A model generated the notes under the pieces. That model was not told the DNA's origin. It was given only the letters and a program-made list of their open reading frames with translations, and searched no databases. Source: Mucilaginibacter sp. (GTDB taxonomy: Bacteria; Bacteroidota; Bacteroidia; Sphingobacteriales; Sphingobacteriaceae). From it: 55,557 nucleotides of DNA. Shown here piece after piece: positions 9,299 through 16,133 of the stretch (the stretch's first letter is position 1; each line of letters opens with the position of its first letter). The stretch covers positions 1 to 55,557 of the forward strand of contig JARLHA010000071.1 of assembly GCA_031292485.1 (NCBI GenBank), in the 5' to 3' direction. The position numbers were made by a program, and so were the translations under genes.

Positions 9299-10177
9299 CT
9301 ATTTAACAGTTTTTGAATAACTGTTTACGTAATCGCGCGGCGATACACCGGTGAGTTGTTTAAAAACATGGTTGAAATTGGTTATACTATTAAAGCCACA
9401 GCTGTAGGCTATTGCTGCGATGCTATCCGGCGATCCGTTCACCAGCATTTTGCAGGCTTCATTTACCCGTATTTTATTTACAAAATGGACAAAGGTATGG
9501 CGGGTGTGTTTTTTAAAATAGCGACAAAAAGCGGTGGGGGTTAAATGGGCCTGCATCGCCACTTCGTCAAGCGATAAAACATTGTTATAATTTTGCATAA
9601 TATAATTGTACACTGCTGCAATGCGCATGCCTTCGGGGTCGGTCATGGAATGGGTATAGTTGCCGGATGCCAGGGGTTCCATCGCTGTATTCACACTCAA
9701 ACTATTGAGCAGTTCAATAAAAAGTGATAATTGCATTGCCCCGCTTGCCTGCTCTATGTCAGCTATCCGCCTGGCTATTTCGGTATAACTGCCGTCGGGT
9801 ACTTTAAACCCATTTTGCGATTGTTCCACAAATGTACCCACTGATTTCATTTCGGGCAGGCTAAAAAGCGCCGACAATTTGCCCGAGGGATTGAAAAATA
9901 TCGTTACCGTCCGCACCTCCAACCCGCTATCCGGCTGAAAATAGGCGGGGTCGCTTTTAAACAGATGCGGCAGGTTGGCGCCGATGAGATAAATTTCACC
10001 GTCCTTAAAAGCGTGCATACTGTTGCCCGCTAATAAAGTCCCCTCCCCCTTTTGGATCCAGGTGATCTGCACTTCGGCATGGCGATGCAGGAACGTATAA
10101 AAATGCGGCAATACCTCTTCCTGTACGATGATGGTACGATCGTGCGGTACGGGAATGGTAAAGGGCAGGACTTTCAT
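9299..10177 (-). CDS. AraC-family transcriptional regulator, likely of the hydroxyproline genes
   Basis: A 292-residue regulator with an N-terminal cupin-like sensing domain (about residues 1-150; HFYTFLHRHAEVQITWIQKG is typical) and a C-terminal double helix-turn-helix (about 190-290). The C-terminal part includes LSLDEVAMQAHLTPTAFCRYF and the family signature IAAIAYSCGFNSITNFNHVFKQ-type segment ending TGVSPRDY. It lies last in the minus-strand hydroxyproline gene series, about 120 bases after the dehydrogenase gene, so it probably controls that pathway. The effector is inferred, not shown. The gap between it and the dehydrogenase gene holds an inverted repeat that may loosen transcriptional coupling. 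Confidence 0.85.
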   Translation of the reverse strand: MKVLPFTIPVPHDRTIIVQEEVLPHFYTFLHRHAEVQITWIQKGEGTLLAGNSMHAFKDGEIYLIGANLPHLFKSDPAYFQPDSGLEVRTVTIFFNPSGKLSALFSLPEMKSVGTFVEQSQNGFKVPDGSYTEIARRIADIEQASGAMQLSLFIELLNSLSVNTAMEPLASGNYTHSMTDPEGMRIAAVYNYIMQNYNNVLSLDEVAMQAHLTPTAFCRYFKKHTRHTFVHFVNKIRVNEACKMLVNGSPDSIAAIAYSCGFNSITNFNHVFKQLTGVSPRDYVNSYSKTVK

Positions 10178-10179
10178 TT

Positions 10180-10290
10180 TGTAAAGTTGATTAAGTTGGA
10201 TTGAGTTGAATGGTTGATTAAGTTGAAATTAATTGCTACAAATAGATCTATCAACTTAATCAACATAATCTAACTTAATCAACCCAAGCA
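10180..10290. repeat. Inverted repeat of GATTAAGTTG / CAACTTAATC words
   Basis: Words such as TTGATTAAGTTG at 10180-10226 are mirrored by CAACTTAATCAAC-type words at 10249-10287, giving a long imperfect hairpin between the regulator and dehydrogenase genes. It resembles the other intergenic palindromes of this genome rather than a regulator site. Confidence 0.6.
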
Positions 10291-10297
10291 ACTGGCA

Positions 10298-11545
10298 CTA
10301 ATCATATCTTCCAGGTGCAAATATACCCAAATCAACACCCGGTTTTTCACCGTTAAAGGTATCAGCAATCAGTTTACCTGTTGCCGGGCCCAATGCCAAA
10401 CCTATCATAGCGTGGCCTGTGGCGATACCCAGGTTTTTGTATTTTGAGGACAGGCCAATATACGGCAAACCATCCGGGGATACCGGGCGGAAGCCAAACC
10501 AAACATCCTTCTGTTCAGGTACTGCCAATTTAAACTCCGGGAAATATTTGGGTACCGATTCAACGATCCCTTTTACCCGGTTCATGTTTACCTGCTGGTT
10601 GATCTTGCCCACTTCCATGGTGCCGCCAAAACGGATGCCGCCATTCATCGGGGTTACAGCTACCCTGGCCTCGCATAAAATGGAGGGGATGGTCATTTTT
10701 TTAACCGGGTTATTTACCATAAAGGAATAACCTTTACCCGGCATCAGCGGCACATTCAATCCTGCCATTTTAGCAATGGCCGGCGACCATGAGCCTCCTG
10801 CAATAAGGTAGGCATCGCCTTTAAACTCCTTATCGTGCGTATTTACAGAAGTTATTTTGTCGTTATCGTGCATGATTCTGGTCACCTCGGTACGCCGATG
10901 GATCTTTATCCCTTCAGCTTCCAGATATTTTATCAGCCCTTTCATCAACTGGTTAGGGTACAGGTGCGAATCGCAATGATAATGTACCGCGCCTAAAATA
11001 TCCAGCTCGATATCTGGCTGTAACTCGCGGCATTCGGCAGCGGTGAGATATTGTGCGTCGAGGCCCAGGTTGGTAGCCTTCTCCACCATGTGCAGTTCTT
11101 CCTCTTCAACTTTGGGCGATTTAAACAGCATCAGTATGCCTTTATCCTCCAACCCAAATTCAACGCCCGAATCTTTTTCAAATTCGTGGTATAATCCGCG
11201 GCTGTACATGGCGATATCGCGTAAGCCACCGGCTGAACGTTCCACATGTTTTTTGGTGGCGCTCTTTAAAAATTTCAGCCCCCACCCTATCAGCTCACCG
11301 TTTAGCGATGGTTTTACATAAAAGGGGCTTTTGCTGTTAAACATCCAGCGGATGCCCTGCTCCACCATACCCGGTGATGCCAGGGGCACAAAATGGCTCG
11401 GCGTAATCATTCCGGCATTGCCGTATGAACAATTATCCGACAGGTCGCCCTGATCCAGAACTTCAACTTCCCATCCTGATTTATGCAGGTAGTAGGCGGA
11501 AAACAGGCCTATTACGCCGCCGCCGATAATGATTGCTTTACTCAT
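10298..11545 (-). CDS. FAD-dependent D-amino-acid dehydrogenase, probably D-hydroxyproline dehydrogenase
   Basis: A 415-residue DAO/DadA-family flavoprotein. The N-terminal FAD-binding Rossmann motif reads AIIIGGGVIGLFSAYYL (about residues 4-20). The C-terminal FAD-contacting part contains GFRPVSPDGLPYIG and GHAMIGLALGPATGKLIAD. Given its place beside a hydroxyproline epimerase, a DapA-like deaminase and a semialdehyde dehydrogenase, it most likely oxidises cis-4-hydroxy-D-proline to 1-pyrroline-4-hydroxy-2-carboxylate, passing electrons to the respiratory chain. Sequence alone would also fit a general D-amino-acid dehydrogenase. The gene lies about 70 bases after the epimerase gene on the same strand. 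Confidence 0.85.
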   Translation of the reverse strand: MSKAIIIGGGVIGLFSAYYLHKSGWEVEVLDQGDLSDNCSYGNAGMITPSHFVPLASPGMVEQGIRWMFNSKSPFYVKPSLNGELIGWGLKFLKSATKKHVERSAGGLRDIAMYSRGLYHEFEKDSGVEFGLEDKGILMLFKSPKVEEEELHMVEKATNLGLDAQYLTAAECRELQPDIELDILGAVHYHCDSHLYPNQLMKGLIKYLEAEGIKIHRRTEVTRIMHDNDKITSVNTHDKEFKGDAYLIAGGSWSPAIAKMAGLNVPLMPGKGYSFMVNNPVKKMTIPSILCEARVAVTPMNGGIRFGGTMEVGKINQQVNMNRVKGIVESVPKYFPEFKLAVPEQKDVWFGFRPVSPDGLPYIGLSSKYKNLGIATGHAMIGLALGPATGKLIADTFNGEKPGVDLGIFAPGRYD

Positions 11546-11616
11546 AGTACATTCTTATAAACTATGTCATTGCTTCACTCGTTCCTCCTCGCAATGACAT
11601 AGTTTATTATTATTTT

Positions 11617-12618
11617 TTATATCACCTGGAACCCAAACGCATACGGATCATCGGCATCATCAATTTTGATGGTGTTATAGCCGTATATTCTCGCCCAGCC
11701 TTCAATGCCGGGGATGATGGCGGGCTTACCGCCTACCGTTACTTCGTCCTCCACCGTGCCAGTAAACTGGCTGCCGATGATGCTTTCATGAATGAATTTA
11801 TCACCTTTTTTCAGTTTGCCTTTAGCATGCCACTGCGCCATACGGGCCGAAGTACCGGTGCCGCAGGGCGACCTGTCGATTGCTTTATCACCATAAAAAA
11901 CAGCGTTGCGCGCCGTTGCTTCAGGCGAAATGGTTTTGCCTGTCCATAAAATATGCGAGCAGCCGTTGATGGTTGGGTTTTCAGGATGAACGAAAGTATA
12001 TTTTTCGTTGATCCTTTGCCTTAATAACCTGCTCCACGAGATCAGCTGATCAGCGGTATGATTTTCCAGGCCTTTGAAATTTTCCTGTGGATCAACAATG
12101 GCATAAAAGTTACCGCCATAGCTTACATCAACGGTTAGCATTCCCAAATCCGGACATTCAACAGTCAAATTTTCAGCAGCAAGATAGGCGGGCACGTTCG
12201 TCAGCTTAACTGACTTCACTTTGCCACCTTCCTGTTTGTAGGAGATGAGCACCAATCCGGCAGGCGCTTCCATACGGACAATACCAGGTATTTTTGGGGT
12301 GATCAATCCTTCCTCAATGGCAATAGTTATGGTACCGATAGTACCGTGCCCGCACATAGGCAGGCAGCCGCTGGTTTCGATAAACAAGACAGCCACATCA
12401 TTGGCAGGATCATGCGGCGGGTATAAAATACTGCCCGACATCATATCGTGCCCGCGTGGCTCAAACATCAGCCCTTTGCGGATCCAGTCAAATTCCTTTA
12501 AAAAATGCTGGCGTTTTTCGCTCATGTTATTACCCACCAAATTCGGGCCGCCACCGGCTACCAGCCTTACAGGGTTACCGCAGGTATGGGCATCTATACA
12601 GAAAAAAGTTTTTGTCAT
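11617..12618 (-). CDS. 4-hydroxyproline 2-epimerase (proline racemase family)
   Basis: A 333-residue member of the proline racemase family, which converts trans-4-hydroxy-L-proline to cis-4-hydroxy-D-proline with two acid/base Cys residues. Both are present: Cys89 in LPMCGHGTIG and Cys252 in DRSPCGTGTSARMA. Having Cys at both places marks an epimerase or racemase rather than the dehydratase branch, which has Thr at the second site. The length is normal. It sits in the middle of a minus-strand series with the other three pathway enzymes, which favours hydroxyproline over proline as substrate. Confidence 0.9.
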   Translation of the reverse strand: MTKTFFCIDAHTCGNPVRLVAGGGPNLVGNNMSEKRQHFLKEFDWIRKGLMFEPRGHDMMSGSILYPPHDPANDVAVLFIETSGCLPMCGHGTIGTITIAIEEGLITPKIPGIVRMEAPAGLVLISYKQEGGKVKSVKLTNVPAYLAAENLTVECPDLGMLTVDVSYGGNFYAIVDPQENFKGLENHTADQLISWSRLLRQRINEKYTFVHPENPTINGCSHILWTGKTISPEATARNAVFYGDKAIDRSPCGTGTSARMAQWHAKGKLKKGDKFIHESIIGSQFTGTVEDEVTVGGKPAIIPGIEGWARIYGYNTIKIDDADDPYAFGFQVI

Positions 12619-12714
12619 CAGGTCATTGAGTCATTAGGTCATTAAGTCATTGGGGGGCTGGCGATTGAATTTTATTGAACTATTCAATGACATAATGACC
12701 CAATGACATAATGA
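12619..12714. repeat. Short inverted repeats (TCATTAGGTCATTAAGTCATTG and mirror)
   Basis: TCATT/GTCATT words at 12619-12652 are mirrored by AATGACATAATGACCCAATG-type words at 12683-12714, forming a hairpin between the epimerase and dehydrogenase genes. It is likely another mobile intergenic palindrome. Confidence 0.6.
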
Positions 12715-14289
12715 CTATTTCATCCATTCGTTATTAAACAAGCGCCAGATCTTTAGCGGGTTGTTGGTTTTTAATTCATCAGGCAACAACTCCTCGCTCC
12801 AGTTTTGCCAGCAAACAGGGCGTACAAAACGTTTGATGGAGGTGGTACCTACCGAAGTAAAGCGGCTGTCGGTTGTTGCCGGGAAGGGGCCGCCGTGTAC
12901 GATGGCATTCCCTACTTCAACACCTGTTGGCGGGCCGTTCAGTATTACCCGGCCAGCTAAGTTGGCCAGCGTATCTGTTAGTTGTTTATAGTTTTCCAGT
13001 TCGCCCGGTTCGGCCATAATACTCGCCGTTAATTGCCCGTGTAATGAACCTACTACCTGCTGTACCTGCGCCATGTCATCGGCTACAACCAGCAATGAGA
13101 AGGGGCCGAAGACTTCCTCTTTAAATTGAGGATCGGCCAGGAAATCAGCCGCTGATATTTCAGTAACGATTGGCTGACCCTGGTTAGCCAGTTCAGCACC
13201 TTTAACATCAGACTGAGCGACGATCGATACCGCTCCGTTAGAAAGCCTCTCTCCGGATAATTTACTAAAATTGGCACAGATGCCAGGGGTAAGCATAGTT
13301 GTCGAACTGATCTCAGCTATGGCGCCGGCAAGCGCTGTTTTAAACCTTTCCAATGCTGCTGATTTTACTGCGATCAACAAGCCGGGCTGGGTGCAAAACT
13401 GTCCGGCATTGATGGTTATCGGCCCGGCTATTTTTGCCAATTCTTCGGCACGGGCTTCCATTGCCTGCGGCATAAAAACAACAGGATTAATACTGCCCAT
13501 TTCGGCAAAAACCGGGATCGGCTCATCGCGTTCGTTAGCCATTTTCACCAGGGCCATTCCGCCCCTTAATGAACCGGTAAACGTTACAATTTTTGTTTTG
13601 GGGTGCTTTACCAATGCTTCACCAATGGCATAGCCGCTATCATATAAGATAGAAAAAACGCCTTCGGGCATGTTGTTTTGCTCAGCCGCTTTTTTTACTG
13701 CCGAAGCTACCAGTGCACCGGTGCCCGGATGTGCCGGGTGCGCTTTCACCACTACCGGGCAACCGGACGCTAAAGCGGCAGCTGTATCGCCACCTGCAAC
13801 AGAATAAGCCAGCGGGAAATTACTCGCGCCAAATACAACTGCCGGTCCAACGGGTACCTTCATCTGGCGGATATCCAAACGGGGCAGTGGCTTGCGGTCG
13901 GGGATGGCGGTATCAACAATAGCTTCAACCCACGAGCCTTCTTCAACCAATTGTGCAAACATGTACATCTGGTTGGTGGTACGGGCCCGCTCGCCCTGTA
14001 AACGCGGTGCTGGCAGACCTGTTTCCGCCATTGCGCGTTCAATCAATTCATCACCTAATGCATTGATCTCATCAGCAATGCTACGCAGGAAGGCTGCTTT
14101 TTTGAAGCGGTCGATATGGCGGTATTCAGCAAAGGCTTTATCGGCCAGGTTCATGGCTTCGTCTACTTCGGCCAAAGTTGCCGGGTAAAAATCGCCGGGC
14201 AGGTCGGTACCTGTGGCCGGGTTAAAGCCATTAAATTTTTTGCCTGTGTTTGGCAGGTATTTGTACCCTGCCAGGTTTTGTGTCTTCAT
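12715..14289 (-). CDS. 2-oxoglutarate semialdehyde (2,5-dioxopentanoate) dehydrogenase
   Basis: A 524-residue aldehyde dehydrogenase of the ketoglutarate-semialdehyde type, expected to catalyse the final NAD(P)-dependent step to 2-oxoglutarate. Catalytic Cys299 lies in NAGQFCTQPG and the general-base Glu lies in FAEMGSINPVVF. The coenzyme site shows FGASNFPLAYSVAGGDTAAAL and TFTGSLRGG. The early segment GFNPATGTDLPGDFYPAT and the late PTGVEVGNAIVHGGPFPATTD are characteristic of this subfamily, which is usually about 525 residues. It is part of the hydroxyproline gene series. The upstream gap to the deaminase gene is long (about 680 bases) and full of repeats, so it may have its own promoter. 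Confidence 0.9.
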   Translation of the reverse strand: MKTQNLAGYKYLPNTGKKFNGFNPATGTDLPGDFYPATLAEVDEAMNLADKAFAEYRHIDRFKKAAFLRSIADEINALGDELIERAMAETGLPAPRLQGERARTTNQMYMFAQLVEEGSWVEAIVDTAIPDRKPLPRLDIRQMKVPVGPAVVFGASNFPLAYSVAGGDTAAALASGCPVVVKAHPAHPGTGALVASAVKKAAEQNNMPEGVFSILYDSGYAIGEALVKHPKTKIVTFTGSLRGGMALVKMANERDEPIPVFAEMGSINPVVFMPQAMEARAEELAKIAGPITINAGQFCTQPGLLIAVKSAALERFKTALAGAIAEISSTTMLTPGICANFSKLSGERLSNGAVSIVAQSDVKGAELANQGQPIVTEISAADFLADPQFKEEVFGPFSLLVVADDMAQVQQVVGSLHGQLTASIMAEPGELENYKQLTDTLANLAGRVILNGPPTGVEVGNAIVHGGPFPATTDSRFTSVGTTSIKRFVRPVCWQNWSEELLPDELKTNNPLKIWRLFNNEWMK

Positions 14290-14374
14290 ATATCAGATGC
14301 TATAGCTCTATTTAAATATTATCTATAGTTACGTACCATCGGTATAACCCATTTGCGGCATTATTGTCTAAAGC

Positions 14375-14745
14375 CTTATCGCGAGCCGTATGTTCGCGAT
14401 GTTGCATGTTCAGGGTAGCCCCGATGGGGCAATATTATTTAATTAATACTTTTCTACAAAGCGGTAGCCCCTATGGGGCATAAAATAATGTGCCATCGGC
14501 ACAATCCCTTTGTAGAATCATCGTCTAAAATTCTAAGCGCGAGCCGTAGGTTCGCGACCTTGAACGTTCAGGGTAGCCCCGATGGGGCAATATTAATCGT
14601 TTATTCTTTTTTCTACAAAGCGGTAGCCCCTACTGGGCATAAAATAATGTGCCATCGGCACAACCCCTTTGTAGAATCATCATCTAAAATTCTAAGCGCG
14701 AGCCGTAGGTTCGCGACCTTGAACATTTAGGGTAGCCCCTATGGG
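14375..14745. repeat. Tandem repeat of about 159 bp with internal hairpins
   Basis: A unit containing GCGAGCCGTAGGTTCGCGA, GGTAGCCCCGATGGGGCAAT, CTACAAAGCGGTAGCCCC and GTGCCATCGGCAC recurs with a 159-base period. For example, the GCGGTAGCCCC word starts at 14461 and 14620. About two and a half copies are present. Each carries small perfect hairpins (GTAGCCCC.GGGGC, GTGCCATCGGCAC). A further partial copy follows at 14890-14953 after an inserted element. No coding sequence is seen. Confidence 0.8.
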
Positions 14746-14746
14746 C

Positions 14747-14887
14747 AATGGCATTAAGTTAAGCGGACAATGGCGTTCGTAAACGCGCTCCGTTGACTCA
14801 CCCGGACGTTGCTACGCTCGTCCGCCCTCTCTTTCGCTACGCGATAAAGAGGGCAAAAAAAAGAAACTCTCTTAACTGAATGGCATT
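14747..14887. mobile_element. Small MITE-like insertion flanked by a 9-bp direct repeat
   Basis: A 123-bp segment (14756-14878) begins AAGTTAAGCGG and ends CTCTTAACTG, giving short terminal inverted repeats of AGTTAAG. It is flanked on both sides by AATGGCATT (14747-14755 and 14879-14887), as expected for a target-site duplication. It interrupts the 159-bp repeat array. It is too small to encode a transposase. The same end sequence ATTAAGTTAAGCG occurs at the element at 33779. Confidence 0.6.
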
Positions 14888-14968
14888 GCCCGTTTGGGGC
14901 AATTTTATTTAATTAATATTTTTCTACAAAGCGGTAGCCCCTACGGGGCATAAATCGCGCTTGTTTTT

Positions 14969-15916
14969 TTAACTCACCCCGGTAACATCCACTTCCGTTT
15001 CAACACCCCAGCTGCCTGCGGGTAATTCGGGGCGATTTTTCAGGGCTTTGTGAATGATGTCCAATATCTTTTCGCGCTCTTTGCCCTCTAAGGCCAAACG
15101 CGGCGCGCGTACAGTTTCCGTGCCAAGCCCGGTTTGTGCTTCGGCCAGTTTAATGTATTGCACCAGTTTTGGATGGATATCCAGCTCAAGCACTGGTAAA
15201 AACCAGCGGTAAATAGCAATTGCTTCCTGGTGGCGACCCTGTTTAGCCAGGTTAAATATAGCCACCGTTTCCCTTGGGAAAGCATCTACCAAACCTGCTA
15301 CCCAACCATCGGCACCCATTAATAAACTTTCCAAAGCTAAGGTATCTACCCCACAAAGTATGGCAAACCTGTCACCAAATCTGTTGATCATGCGGGTAAC
15401 ATTACTGATATCACGGGTCGATTCCTTTACCGCCTGGATGTTATCATATTTTGAAAGCTCTTCAAACATATCCAGTGTTACCTCAATCTTATAATCATAA
15501 GGATTATTGTAGATCATGATGGGCAGCGGTGTACTTTCGGCAACTGCGGCAAAATACTGCATGGTTTCATTGTCATCAGCTTTGTAACGCAGCGGCGGCA
15601 GCATCATTAAACCATCAGCGCCGTATTTCAACGCGTTTTCAGCGCATAATAATGCGGCTTTGGTGGTTTGCTCAGCAATGTTCAATATCACATACGCCCG
15701 TTTGTTTACGGTTTTAACGGTATGTTTTAATAATGTAATTTTCTCATCATCGGTTAAAACACTGGCTTCGCCCAGTGAACCGCCGATAATGATCCCTTTA
15801 ACACCGGCTTCTATTTGTGCTTCGATATTTTTATCGAATGCTTCGAAATCCAACTCATCCTGATCGTTGAATTTGGTGGTCACTGCCGGGAAAACGCCTT
15901 TCCAGTTGATACTCAT
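14969..15916 (-). CDS. 1-pyrroline-4-hydroxy-2-carboxylate deaminase (DapA superfamily)
   Basis: A 315-residue DHDPS/NAL-family TIM-barrel enzyme. The Schiff-base Lys164 lies in QAVKESTRD, the catalytic Tyr lies in PIMIYNNPYDY, and the substrate-carboxylate loop is GGSLGEASVL. In hydroxyproline catabolism the family member removes water and ammonia from pyrroline-hydroxycarboxylate to give 2-oxoglutarate semialdehyde. The neighbouring epimerase, FAD dehydrogenase and semialdehyde dehydrogenase support that role over lysine biosynthesis. Gene order on the minus strand makes it the first enzyme gene of the pathway series. Confidence 0.85.
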   Translation of the reverse strand: MSINWKGVFPAVTTKFNDQDELDFEAFDKNIEAQIEAGVKGIIIGGSLGEASVLTDDEKITLLKHTVKTVNKRAYVILNIAEQTTKAALLCAENALKYGADGLMMLPPLRYKADDNETMQYFAAVAESTPLPIMIYNNPYDYKIEVTLDMFEELSKYDNIQAVKESTRDISNVTRMINRFGDRFAILCGVDTLALESLLMGADGWVAGLVDAFPRETVAIFNLAKQGRHQEAIAIYRWFLPVLELDIHPKLVQYIKLAEAQTGLGTETVRAPRLALEGKEREKILDIIHKALKNRPELPAGSWGVETEVDVTGVS

Positions 15917-15978
15917 ATATTGTTTCTATTTTATTACTATTCTTTTATTGCACTGGCGGTAATGTCGCTCGTATATCT

Positions 15979-16110
15979 ACTCACCCGATCTGCGCTGCGC
16001 TGGATCACCCTCTCTTCCGCAAGCGGTAAAGAGGGTTTGGGAAGTTTTTACCCTCTTTTCGCCTTCGGCGGAGAGAGGGTGGACAAGCGTAGCGAAGTCC
16101 GGGTGAGTAA
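15979..16110. repeat. Long imperfect hairpin repeat (CTCACCCG ... CGGGTGAG)
   Basis: CTCACCCGATCTGCGCTGCG and CACCCTCTCTTCCGC on the left are mirrored on the right by GGAGAGAGGGTGG and GCGAAGTCCGGGTGAG. The arms are imperfect and about 45 bases each. Part of the same sequence (CTCACCCGGACGTTGCTACG, CCCTCTCTTTCGC) is found inside the insertion at 14756-14878, so the two are related. It lies between the GH27 and deaminase genes. Confidence 0.65.
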
Positions 16111-16133
16111 ACTCGCCGCCATGCACAACTGAT

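Noticed and set aside
15815..16132. A 105-residue plus-strand frame
   Set aside because: It is partly antisense to the deaminase gene and partly translates the long hairpin repeat.
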